Assembly (NCBI RefSeq): GCF_000012965.1
Contig: NC_007575.1
Coordinates: 1,984,001-2,048,000 of the forward strand
Direction of reading: 5' to 3'
From: Sulfurimonas denitrificans DSM 1251
GTDB taxonomy: Bacteria; Campylobacterota; Campylobacteria; Campylobacterales; Sulfurimonadaceae
DNA length: 64,000 nt
The position numbers were made by a program, and so were the translations under genes. The notes beneath the pieces are model-generated. The model was given only the letters and a program-made list of their open reading frames with translations. It had not been told where the DNA came from and did no database searches. Position 1 is the stretch's first letter. Each line of letters starts with the position of its first letter. Of this stretch, positions 56,967-63,711 are shown piece by piece.

Positions 56967-57194
56967 ATGCAATTAACTATTGATATTAGGGATTCCGCTA
57001 TTGATAAAATCATGTATATCTTAGATAATCTCAAAGCAGATGTAAAAATCATAAAAAAAGTTGATACAAATTCTTTAGATATCGAAACTGTTTCAAAAGA
57101 TGATTCGGACTATCAAATTATTTTAAACGCTAGAGATGATAGAAAAAATAACCCAAAAAATTATGGTAGTTTAAATGATATAAAATGGGATTAG
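56967..57194 (+). CDS. RelB-like antitoxin
   Basis: 75 residues, start with AAAGGA upstream. A short N-terminal helical region (MQLTIDIRDSAIDKIMYILDNL) and a charged, probably disordered C-terminus fit a type II antitoxin. It resembles in layout the antitoxin at 58946-59155. The toxin starts 4 bases after its stop. Confidence 0.75.
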   Translation: MQLTIDIRDSAIDKIMYILDNLKADVKIIKKVDTNSLDIETVSKDDSDYQIILNARDDRKNNPKNYGSLNDIKWD

Positions 57195-57198
57195 TTTA

Positions 57199-57459
57199 GT
57201 GTACAAAATAATTCTTCATAAAAAAGTTATTAAATTTATCAACAGTAGAAATCCAAAAGACAAGCAAAAAATTAAAGAAAAATTTGAGCTTTTACAAAAT
57301 AACCCTTATCCGTCAAACTATAATATAGATGTCAAAAAGATGCGAAATGCCAATGGATTTAGATTAAGAATCAGCGATTATAGATTTTTATATGATGTTG
57401 TCGAAGATGAATTGATAATATATATGGAAAACGGTGATAACAGAGGCGATATATATTAA
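57199..57459 (+). CDS. RelE-family toxin
   Basis: 86 residues: KIILHKKVIKFINSRNPKDKQKIKEKF helix pair, then the strand FRLRISDYRFLYDVVEDELIIYM, the RelE beta-sheet with basic residues. Start GTG. Type II toxin paired with the upstream antitoxin. RelE-type enzymes cleave mRNA on the ribosome. Confidence 0.85.
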   Translation: MYKIILHKKVIKFINSRNPKDKQKIKEKFELLQNNPYPSNYNIDVKKMRNANGFRLRISDYRFLYDVVEDELIIYMENGDNRGDIY

Positions 57460-57478
57460 AAATGGAAATAAGGAAATA

Positions 57479-57490
57479 GGTGCGAACACC
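57479..57490 (+). repeat. REP-like element 4 (variant)
   Basis: GGTGCGAACACC, followed by ATTAGCACC which can also pair with its left arm. Divergent member of the repeat family. Confidence 0.4.
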
Positions 57491-57583
57491 ATTAGCACCA
57501 AAAAGACTACTACTATGTTGAACTTCAAAAGATTCCTTTCCTCTGAATTCTTGCCCACCTCATCCTTTGCCGAAAAAAAAAGC

Positions 57584-57616
57584 AAAAAAAAAGGGCTAAA
57601 GCCGAAGCTCTAACCC
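57584..57616 (-). terminator. Strong intrinsic terminator
   Basis: On the minus strand a 10-bp stem (57593-57602 against 57607-57616) closes a UUCG tetraloop and is followed by nine Us. All ten pairs form with two G-U wobbles on the minus strand but leave two A-C mismatches on the plus strand, so the minus strand is the transcribed one. The decayed toxin gene ends 170 bases upstream. Confidence 0.85.
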
Positions 57617-57650
57617 TTATTCAAAGTAGTCTGATAGTTAGTCAGACAGG
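57584..57650 (-). ncRNA. Candidate small RNA
   Basis: Ahead of the terminator lies a second hairpin, GTCTGA (57629-57634) against TCAGAC (57642-57647) with a seven-base loop. The loop (CTAACTA on the RNA strand) is complementary to the UUAG of the terminator stem. The transcript would be about 65 bases or longer, with its 5' end near 57650-57700, where AT-rich TATGAT-like sequences occur. The 327-base gap 57460-57786 holds nothing else except the REP-like elements. It may equally be an extended 3' UTR. Confidence 0.45.
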
Positions 57651-57732
57651 ATATCTTTTGTCGTTCAAACAATAAAAAATCATATCATAAAAAACTAACT
57701 TTTTAATATCCTTCCAAAAACACAAAAACATA

Positions 57733-57748
57733 GGAGTCAGTCGCCACC
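57733..57748 (+). repeat. REP-like element 5 (variant)
   Basis: GGAGTCAGTCGCCACC followed by TTTTTG, a divergent member of the repeat family. Confidence 0.4.
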
Positions 57749-57786
57749 TTTTTGTCTTAGTTTTTCATTAAACTGTTTTTTTAATT

Positions 57787-58014
57787 CTATTTATAAATAT
57801 CTTTACGATGCCCAATTTTGATGACGATTATAACTACTTCATCATCCTTTATCTCATAAATTACCCTATAATCAGCAACTAGTAAGCGATAATAATGGGA
57901 GAGATTTTCTACAAGCTTTGTTTTAATGACTTCTATAATTTTCTTTTGCCACAACTTATCAATTTGTTTTAAATCTTTAATAACTTTATCATCAATCAAG
58001 AGTTTATAACTCAA
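57787..58014 (-). pseudogene. Decayed RelE-family toxin
   Basis: 75 residues from the TTG at 58014, nearly identical to the intact toxin at 63268-63525 but lacking ten residues (PHLGKPLVGN) after LVEN. The DNA is a clean 30-bp loss between short AATC repeats. The open frame reaches back to 58035, but that part is the antitoxin read out of frame. Loss of the loop probably alters the fold; its antitoxin partner is broken too. Confidence 0.8.
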
Positions 58015-58149
58015 GCGCTCTCTCCAACTCCTCAAGAGTTATAAGATTTCTATCTTCTGCATTTGAGCGTTTTTGCACTTCATAATACTCTTGCGTATCA
58101 TCAAGATAATTTCTCAAAGCTTCTTTAACAAAAAACTCTTTGGTCGTTT
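58004..58149 (-). pseudogene. 5'-truncated ribbon-helix-helix antitoxin
   Basis: About 47 codons equal to the C-terminal part (from RPKSFFVKEALRNYL on) of the antitoxin at 63069-63278, ending in TAA at 58004-58006. The N-terminal DNA-binding segment and start are gone: the sequence stops exactly where the 179-bp duplication begins at 58150. Confidence 0.85.
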
Positions 58150-58328
58150 GAAAAGGGGTGACAGGCACCATTTTATGTACAAGGGCATAAACAAAAACTT
58201 ATAGGAGCATGGAATGAATACTTCAATTACAAGAGTTGATTTCGGTGATAAAATTTATATATATTTAAAAAGTAATGATATTTTAACTATTCCTTATAGT
58301 TATACTAAAAAAATTCAATATGCAAAAA
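58150..58328 (+). repeat. 179-bp exact duplication, copy 2
   Basis: Identical to 56697-56875. Its left end cuts the antitoxin remnant; its right end lies inside the intact DUF2442 gene, so this is probably the source copy for the gene part. Confidence 0.9.
58157..58169 (+). repeat. REP-like palindrome 6
   Basis: GGTGACAGGCACC, same as palindrome 2, in duplication copy 2. Confidence 0.7.
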
Positions 58329-58456
58329 AAGAGCAGCTTTTAAACTACCGTATAATTGGTGGTGGGATTGGAGTGCATTTTGAAGAAATAGATGAAGATA
58401 TTTCACTTAACGGTATTATCACATATAAAATCAATCACGAACTAAAAGCTTCTTGA
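58214..58456 (+). CDS. DUF2442-family protein
   Basis: 80 residues with the DUF2442 core YRIIGGGIGVHFEEIDEDISLNGII (read in parts, 48-72) and an N-terminal beta region. DUF2442 proteins often pair with DUF4160 toxins as antitoxins, but no DUF4160 gene is adjacent. AGGAG precedes the ATG. The neighbouring duplication carries its first 38 codons a second time. Confidence 0.78.
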   Translation: MNTSITRVDFGDKIYIYLKSNDILTIPYSYTKKIQYAKKEQLLNYRIIGGGIGVHFEEIDEDISLNGIITYKINHELKAS

Positions 58457-58476
58457 ACATTGAGCCAAAACAAGGG

Positions 58477-58490
58477 GGATGTCAGGCACC
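58477..58490 (+). repeat. REP-like palindrome 7
   Basis: GGATGTCAGGCACC followed by ATTTTG, 21 bases after the DUF2442 stop. Confidence 0.6.
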
Positions 58491-58512
58491 ATTTTGTATT
58501 GAACATTTATAT

Positions 58513-58536
58513 AATAATGGGGTCAGACCCTATTAT
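58513..58536 (+). repeat. REP-like element 8 (GGGGTCAGACCC type)
   Basis: An inverted repeat with core GGGGTCAGACCCT flanked by AAT/ATT arms. Different core but the same general form and neighbourhood. Confidence 0.5.
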
Positions 58537-58545
58537 GTAACATAG

Positions 58546-58558
58546 GGTGTCAAGTACC
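58546..58558 (+). repeat. REP-like palindrome 9
   Basis: GGTGTCAAGTACC, one or two bases away from the consensus GGTGTCAGGCACC. Confidence 0.5.
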
Positions 58559-58640
58559 ATTACAGGAAGAAAACTCACTTTTTTCTTAAATTTTGTTTAT
58601 TGAGGGAAAGACTATATGTTAATTTTTTTAGTTTGCAGTG

Positions 58641-58946
58641 TCAGCTTTCATCATCATGGAATATATCTCTCTCATTAAAATCAATGTATTTATAAATTGC
58701 TAATATGGTTATATTCTCTTTGTTTATTTTATAAATAACTTTATATCCCAACACCACATAGTCCCTTATATGATGCATATTCATAGTTGCATTGATTTTA
58801 CCGATGTATGGGTAAGTTACTAATATTTCTATTTTATTTTTGATTTTGGATAGATATTGAATAGCGGTTTTTTTATTGTCTAATGAGATAAACTTTTTAA
58901 TGTTTTGCAACTGCTCATAAGATTCTTTTGAATAAACAATTTTCAT
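58641..58946 (-). CDS. RelE/ParE-family toxin
   Basis: 101 residues: N-terminal helix pair (ESYEQLQNIKKFISLDNKKTA), the TYPYIG turn, and strands DYVVLGYKVIYKI, ITILAIYKYID, with the order and charge of ParE/RelE toxins. Start overlaps the antitoxin stop by one base (58946). Confidence 0.83.
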   Translation of the reverse strand: MKIVYSKESYEQLQNIKKFISLDNKKTAIQYLSKIKNKIEILVTYPYIGKINATMNMHHIRDYVVLGYKVIYKINKENITILAIYKYIDFNERDIFHDDES

Positions 58947-59155
58947 TATTTTAGTAATTCACCCCATAACTCATCATGCTCCATTGTTTCACCGTTTTGC
59001 TCTTGATTAAGAGCTTTTAAAATCATCATCTGTTCTTTATTATAGGTAAGATTGTCAATTATTTCAATCTCTTCACCTTTTTGTGAAATTTGATTAAGCA
59101 TACTCATAACAACCTCAATGGTCTTATCTTCTGCTCTTAAATGAAGTGTTTGCAT
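58946..59155 (-). CDS. RelB-like antitoxin
   Basis: 69 residues, basic and charged N-terminus (MQTLHLRAEDKTIEVVMSML) and a C-terminal acidic helix. Antitoxin-first, overlapped by the toxin. Similar in length and layout to the 75-residue antitoxin at 56967-57194, so the two may be related. Confidence 0.75.
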   Translation of the reverse strand: MQTLHLRAEDKTIEVVMSMLNQISQKGEEIEIIDNLTYNKEQMMILKALNQEQNGETMEHDELWGELLK

Positions 59156-59268
59156 TTTAGGTTTCCCCTTGTTTATGGAGTTTAAATTTTCTTAATTGTA
59201 CCTAAAATTCATAAACAAGAACTACACTAACTACACCCCTGTGAATGAATCTCCACTTTTTTCTAGTC

Positions 59269-59285
59269 CCCAAGTGCAACTTGGG
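59269..59285. repeat. Hairpin CCCAAGT-N3-ACTTGGG
   Basis: A 7-bp perfect inverted repeat in the 215-base gap between the antitoxin and ywbE. The CCCAAG...CTTGGG form resembles short repeats scattered in many bacterial genomes; here one copy is visible. Confidence 0.5.
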
Positions 59286-59370
59286 AGTGAGGAAATTGCT
59301 TCATTTTAAACTACTTCTAAATTACAAATTTTAACTATAATACATCTACTAATCAAAAGGGAATTTATAC

Positions 59371-59565
59371 ATGTTAGACGCAACTCAAAGAAAAGATATA
59401 AAAAGTGGTCAAAGTGTAGCTATCGTTTTAAAGCAAGATCAGCGCAGCGGAATTTTAACACATGGCATAGTCAGGGATATTTTGACAAAATCACCAAACC
59501 ACCATCACGGCATAAAAGTTCGTTTGATGAGTGGTGAAGTCGGACGAGTTAAAGAGATAAACTAA
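59371..59565 (+). CDS. ywbE: YwbE-family protein
   Basis: 64 residues matching the YwbE family almost end to end (KDIKSGQSVAIVLKQDQRSG, LTHGIVRDIL, HGIKVRL). These are small beta-barrel proteins of unknown function. AAGGGAA stands before the ATG. It looks like an independent gene among repeats. Confidence 0.85.
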   Translation: MLDATQRKDIKSGQSVAIVLKQDQRSGILTHGIVRDILTKSPNHHHGIKVRLMSGEVGRVKEIN

Positions 59566-59599
59566 GGTTTAATTTCAAACCTGCTATTGGCACACTTTT

Positions 59600-60073
59600 T
59601 TATTTGTAATATCTTCCTACACATTTGATAATATTAATCCTAATGACTGCAGTTCCCTCTATCATCTTTGGGGGCATTTCTTTATCCAGCAGATGTGGGG
59701 TGAATTTTTTTACTATTTGAGAAAGTGCTTTTTGTTTTTCATAAAAATCATCCACAATAGAAGCATATCCTTGGATAATAATACTGTTGAATTCAGTATT
59801 AACATCACATGGATTTTCAACTCCTTCATATAATAACGAAAGCATCTCATCTACCTCAAAACATACATTTTGATTATATTTTATATTATCTACTTTCTCA
59901 CCCATTGGCAATCCGTGCATATAGATTTTATTGTCAAAATATACAAAGTGCATAGGCACAATATATGGAAAACCATCCTTCGAAAAAGTCCCCATTCTTC
60001 CAACTTCAGCACGATGCAATAACTCTAAAATTTGCTCTTGAGTCAAAAGATGAGTTTTTGTTCTATGTCTCAT
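59600..60073 (-). CDS. Pyridoxamine 5'-phosphate oxidase-like FMN-binding protein (copy B)
   Basis: 157 residues, same length as copy A (48335-48808) and about 84 percent identical by my count (25 differences). The conserved VGRMGTFSKDGFPYIVPMHFVYF region is present, so the fold is kept. The ribosome-binding site of copy A (AAGGAG) is replaced here by a tract of nine Gs (60079-60087 on the minus strand) after eight As. Function as for copy A: a flavin-dependent split-barrel protein, substrate unknown. Confidence 0.83.
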   Translation of the reverse strand: MRHRTKTHLLTQEQILELLHRAEVGRMGTFSKDGFPYIVPMHFVYFDNKIYMHGLPMGEKVDNIKYNQNVCFEVDEMLSLLYEGVENPCDVNTEFNSIIIQGYASIVDDFYEKQKALSQIVKKFTPHLLDKEMPPKMIEGTAVIRINIIKCVGRYYK

Positions 60074-60078
60074 TTCTA

Positions 60079-60087
60079 CCCCCCCCC
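60079..60087 (-). repeat. G9 tract in the ribosome-binding region of copy B
   Basis: On the minus strand: eight As, nine Gs, then TAGAA and the ATG at 60073. The G tract covers the position of the Shine-Dalgarno sequence. Its length would change spacing and pairing with 16S rRNA. Confidence 0.8.
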
Positions 60088-60253
60088 TTTTTTTTGTTGA
60101 CAGTATAATGTAACCCGTAAGCTAAAAACAACCCGAAAATTGCTTTTTTACTTTTTGTAATAACAAACTTAGATTTTTATCACATGTATAAAATATATAA
60201 AATGATACCTTTTACTTAAGGTCTAATTGAGATAGATTGTGATTAAATTAAAC

Positions 60254-60282
60254 AAGGTTGTTTATAAACTTAACCTTATAAT
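60254..60282 (+). promoter_or_regulatory. Promoter and operator of the diguanylate cyclase
   Basis: A perfect TATAAT (60277-60282) lies 29 bases before the ATG, and AAGGTT (60254-60259) is inversely repeated as AACCTT (60272-60277), reaching into the -10 box. AAGG (60302-60305) is the ribosome-binding site. Confidence 0.5.
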
Positions 60283-60311
60283 AAAATATATAAGAAAGAT
60301 AAGGTTTTTTA

Positions 60312-61601
60312 ATGATATATGATTTTTCTGCACTATTCAAAGATGATACAGAAGCAATTTTGGATGAATTTTTAGATAAATGTACTACATGTATAGAGGT
60401 AGATAGTGAGCATAGCGTCTCTATGTCTGTATTTTCAAACCACTATAGAGCTATTTTAAATACCTTTGAGAGCAATTTTGAAGAGGAGTATATTTTGGAT
60501 CTTTTTGAAAAAGTTGCCAAATATGAGAGCTCTTTTAAAACACCCTATATTGTCATCATGAACGAGCTCTTTTCCCTCAAACATATCTTGTTGGCTAAAA
60601 TTGCGCAGGGTGGAGAGCATCTCTATATCTCCCAAATGTTAATGTTATTTAAAAATATAAGCAACAGAGTGGCGAAAGTATATTTAGACGAATATATAGA
60701 TTTAGTTCTCTCACTAAATAACCTAAGAAGGATTTCCATATCTGATTTGGTAGAGAAAAAAACGATTAGATTTTATGAGGACCATCTTGCTTGGCTTACA
60801 AAGTTGGCGCAATCCATAAAAGAGAAAAATCTAGATATCTTTCCAGAGCTTGAAGCAACAGATTGTAGTTTTGGAAAATGGCTTCATAATGATGGAAAAA
60901 ACACAATTCATAACAACTCAAAATATAGTGCCATCAATACCCTGCATAACAACCTTCATCGCTTTGCACAAAAAATTTTTATGCGTATGCATACCCAAGA
61001 GCATGACATTCTAATTACATACCTTGAGAAGTGTGAACTCATATCGCTGAGCATCGGCACTGAACTTGCCATGATAGACAACGTCCTTATGAATCAACAA
61101 ATCACAAAAGATTCACTCACAAGCGCACTAAATAGAAACAGCTTGAAAAATATCTTTGAGAGTCAGTATGAACTCTCATTTGCAACGGGCAACCATTTTA
61201 TTTTGGCTATGTGTGACTTAGATTTTTTCAAAAATATCAACGACACATACGGACATGTTGCAGGAGATAAAATTCTAATAAATTTTGTAAAAATAGTAAA
61301 GAAAAACATCAGAAATTCCGACATTATCATAAGATATGGCGGTGAAGAGTTCATAATAATTCTCCCAGCTGTTGACAAAGAAAAAGGGTGCCAAGTTTTA
61401 GAAAAAATTCGTAAAGATTTTCAAGAAAGCAAGTTGCATTTTGAAGGTAAAGAGATTCAAGCAACTCTTAGCGTAGGCACAATGGAAATAAAACCAGAGT
61501 ATCACTACAAAAAGAGTTTTCTTGATGAGTACATTATGCAAGTTGACCAGAAACTATATCTTGCAAAGCGAAACGGAAGAAACAGAGTAGAATCATGTTA
61601 G
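60312..61601 (+). CDS. Diguanylate cyclase with zinc-binding CZB domain (DgcZ-like)
   Basis: 429 residues: an N-terminal helical domain (1-145) that resembles the first domain of the hybrid kinase at 26.2 kb, a CZB zinc-binding domain (about 150-245) with H158, C185 (DCSFGKW), H212 and H216, and a GGDEF domain with active-site GGEEF (343-347) and an RxxD product-inhibition site (RNSD, 334-337). The spacing of the four ligands fits that of E. coli DgcZ (H22, C52, H79, H83). Zinc would inhibit the cyclase, so it couples zinc to cyclic di-GMP. No membrane helix. Confidence 0.9.
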   Translation: MIYDFSALFKDDTEAILDEFLDKCTTCIEVDSEHSVSMSVFSNHYRAILNTFESNFEEEYILDLFEKVAKYESSFKTPYIVIMNELFSLKHILLAKIAQGGEHLYISQMLMLFKNISNRVAKVYLDEYIDLVLSLNNLRRISISDLVEKKTIRFYEDHLAWLTKLAQSIKEKNLDIFPELEATDCSFGKWLHNDGKNTIHNNSKYSAINTLHNNLHRFAQKIFMRMHTQEHDILITYLEKCELISLSIGTELAMIDNVLMNQQITKDSLTSALNRNSLKNIFESQYELSFATGNHFILAMCDLDFFKNINDTYGHVAGDKILINFVKIVKKNIRNSDIIIRYGGEEFIIILPAVDKEKGCQVLEKIRKDFQESKLHFEGKEIQATLSVGTMEIKPEYHYKKSFLDEYIMQVDQKLYLAKRNGRNRVESC

Positions 61602-61661
61602 CTAAAATCTCTGCTTTTATCGTGATAACAAAATTAACCAACCGCTGAAGCGGAGCAAAGC

Positions 61662-61684
61662 AAAGTGGTGTCAGTCACCACTTT
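61662..61684. terminator. REP-like palindrome 10 acting as shared terminator
   Basis: AAAGTGGTG (61662-61670) pairs with CACCACTTT (61676-61684) around TCAGT, followed by Ts, between the convergent cyclase and DsbA-family genes. It belongs to the REP-like group (GGTGTCAGTCACC core). Confidence 0.75.
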
Positions 61685-61686
61685 TT

Positions 61687-62310
61687 TTAAAAATTGACAT
61701 CTGTTGTTAAGTTCTTTATCTGATCTAGTATTGCTTCTGGTTCGTTGAATTTAATAGCTATTGGAGAGATGTTTTTTCCATGTTGAAGCACTAAAGATGG
61801 AAATCCTCTCACGTTAAGTGCTATTTTTAAATTCATTTTTTCACTAAAATTTTTAACTGTTACATCTGAGTAAAGGTCATTTTTAAATTTTTCTATATTT
61901 AGTTCTAACTCTTTAGCCACATTAAGGAGCATATCTTCATCACTGGGATTCATAGCTCTTAGATAATAGGCAGTTTGTATAGCCTCAATCATCTCCTCTT
62001 CTTTGCCTTGATTTTTTGCAGCTAAAGTTGCTTGACAAGCCAGATAAGTGGAGAGTTTAGGCGTGCATTTTATCCAAAAATCATGATTGAATTTAGTTCC
62101 TACAACCTTCTCAATCTGATACCAAATCGCTTGAATTTTATCTCTAAATCCTTGCTCCATAGGCTCATCACTATGAGGTGCCAAACCACCAGCAACATAC
62201 ACAACTTCAACATTTGAAGGCAAACCTTTTTTAACTTTTTTAAAAGTATCTCTAAAAGCGTAGCACCAAGAGCACATAGGGTCATAAACATAGTATAAAG
62301 TATGAGTCAT
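61687..62310 (-). CDS. DsbA-family protein (2-hydroxychromene/FrnE type)
   Basis: 207 residues with a thioredoxin-like fold and a CSWC active site (DPMCSWCYAF, about 12-19). No signal peptide is seen, so it is cytoplasmic and not a classical DsbA; it fits the FrnE/thiol-isomerase-like members of the DSBA family. The cis-proline (RGFPSL) is present. Likely a thiol oxidoreductase; its substrate is unknown. Confidence 0.85.
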   Translation of the reverse strand: MTHTLYYVYDPMCSWCYAFRDTFKKVKKGLPSNVEVVYVAGGLAPHSDEPMEQGFRDKIQAIWYQIEKVVGTKFNHDFWIKCTPKLSTYLACQATLAAKNQGKEEEMIEAIQTAYYLRAMNPSDEDMLLNVAKELELNIEKFKNDLYSDVTVKNFSEKMNLKIALNVRGFPSLVLQHGKNISPIAIKFNEPEAILDQIKNLTTDVNF

Positions 62311-62523
62311 AATTAAGCACCTCCTATATTTTACTCGATTATATAGTAGTAGGCTTTATTATAAGTTAATATTTAATTTGATGTTCTGTAGCTTCTTTAG
62401 TCCTAAAGTTCCATTTGTGGATACTTGCATTTGATATTACGCACTAAAACTAAGATAGACTCTTTTTTTGTATCGGAACTATATTTGCTTCTTATTTTTA
62501 CTTAAAAATATAGAGGAGCTATC

Positions 62524-63000
62524 ATGGATGTAGGAACTACTTATCTAAACAATACAAATATGACACAGAGCTTTCAAACAAAAGAAAACAGGGGCTCTAA
62601 AGTTGATTCTGAGCAAAAATTTGAAATTCCATATACACGAGAAGAGGAAAAAGAGACTAAAGAGTCGCAAATGGATGGCGCTCTTGCAGATTTTCTAAAA
62701 AAACTTCGTGAAAAAGGTGCTGCAAAATTTTTAGCAGATTTAAATAAAGAAAAAATAGAAGCACTTGTTCAAGAGTATAAACAAAAGCTCATAGACAATA
62801 TGGGTGACTCTCCTGAGGCTTTGCAAGATATAGCAAAACTAGTAGAGGCTTTTAAGGCGAAACTTGTAGAAGAGATGAAAGAGAAGATGGAAGATGAGAT
62901 AAAAACTGCCAAATACAGACTTAACGGAAATACTCTCTTAGAGACTCATCTAAATTCGCAAAAGAGAGCTACACCGCTAGAAGAGTTGCTAAAGTTATAG
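62524..63000 (+). CDS. Helical protein of unknown function
   Basis: 158 residues, rich in Lys and Glu. The N-terminus (1-50) is polar and probably disordered; from about 50 a helical region with DFLKKLREKGAAKFLADLNKEKIEALV is followed by more long helices. GAGGAG precedes the ATG. No family is recognised. It is transcribed away from the DsbA-family gene across 213 bases without other genes. Confidence 0.65.
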   Translation: MDVGTTYLNNTNMTQSFQTKENRGSKVDSEQKFEIPYTREEEKETKESQMDGALADFLKKLREKGAAKFLADLNKEKIEALVQEYKQKLIDNMGDSPEALQDIAKLVEAFKAKLVEEMKEKMEDEIKTAKYRLNGNTLLETHLNSQKRATPLEELLKL

Positions 63001-63068
63001 TTCAACAAATTAAATCCGATTTAGATACTATGATATAATTGCATGACATGTAATACAAAGGAGACAAA

Positions 63069-63278
63069 ATGCTTTCAATACGACTTGAAAATAGCATGGA
63101 AGCGCAGTTAAATGCACTTGCAGAAGCAACAAAACGACCAAAGAGTTTTTTTGTTAAAGAGGCTTTGAGAAACTATCTTGATGATATGCAGGAGTATTAT
63201 GAAGTGCAAAAACGCTCAAACGCAGAGGATAGAAACCTTATAACACTTGAGGAGCTAGAGAGAGCGCTTGAGTTATAA
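63069..63278 (+). CDS. Ribbon-helix-helix antitoxin
   Basis: 69 residues of the RHH/CopG type: MLSIRLENSMEAQLNALAEATKRPKSFFVKEAL with the beta strand and two helices, and a toxin-binding C-terminus. AAAGGAG precedes the ATG. It overlaps its toxin gene by 11 bases. A truncated copy lies at 58004-58149. Confidence 0.88.
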   Translation: MLSIRLENSMEAQLNALAEATKRPKSFFVKEALRNYLDDMQEYYEVQKRSNAEDRNLITLEELERALEL

Positions 63279-63525
63279 ACTCTTGATTGATGACAAAGTC
63301 ATTAAAGATTTAAAACAAATTGATAAGTTGTGGCAAAAGAAAATTATAGAAGTCATTAAAACAAAGCTTGTAGAAAATCCACATCTTGGGAAACCTCTCG
63401 TAGGTAATCTCTCCCCTTATTATCGTTTACGAGTTTTTGATTACAGGGTTATTTATGAAATAAATGATGATGAAGTAGTTGTAATTGTCATTAAAATTGG
63501 GCATCGTAAAGATATTTATAAATAG
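63268..63525 (+). CDS. RelE-family toxin (intact copy)
   Basis: 85 residues: LLIDDKVIKDLKQIDKLWQKKIIEVI helices, the KPLVGNLSPYYRLRV loop and FDYRVIYEINDDEVV strands, ending GHRKDIYK. The start is a TTG inside the antitoxin's last codons. RelE-type ribosome-dependent mRNA interferase is the likely activity. Compare the decayed copy at 57787-58014. Confidence 0.87.
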   Translation: MSYKLLIDDKVIKDLKQIDKLWQKKIIEVIKTKLVENPHLGKPLVGNLSPYYRLRVFDYRVIYEINDDEVVVIVIKIGHRKDIYK

Positions 63526-63555
63526 AATTTTAAGAAAAGATGCATTAAGTTTAGG

Positions 63556-63711
63556 TTAGCCGAAAAAGAAGCTTCCCGTTTTTCCTGCAAGTTGATAATC
63601 GTCATGTTTCTCTAAAGTCATTATTTCTTTTACCGCTCCCGACATGATAAAACTCATAAACCCCGAGAGCAAAAGGGATTGAACCTGATGAAGATATTTT
63701 ACTGAAATCAT
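63556..63711 (-). CDS. 51-residue protein coupled to the helicase
   Basis: A short open frame, MISVKYLHQVQSLLLSGFMS at the start, ending SFFFG. The ATG overlaps the TGA of the upstream helicase (ATGA at 63708-63711), a strong sign of coupled translation. Residues 9-25 are hydrophobic and may form one membrane segment. I do not recognise a family. Confidence 0.65.
   Translation of the reverse strand: MISVKYLHQVQSLLLSGFMSFIMSGAVKEIMTLEKHDDYQLAGKTGSFFFG

Noticed and set aside
57584-57650. Plus-strand terminator for the RelE gene ending at 57459
   Set aside because: Two A-C mismatches and no U-run on that strand; the minus strand fits far better.
56161-58558. CRISPR array
   Set aside because: The repeats are short palindromes at irregular spacing with genes between them; no uniform spacers and no cas genes.
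56123-63525. Integron cassette array (many TA pairs and hairpins)
   Set aside because: Genes lie in both directions, the palindromes do not have attC core sites, and no integrase is present.
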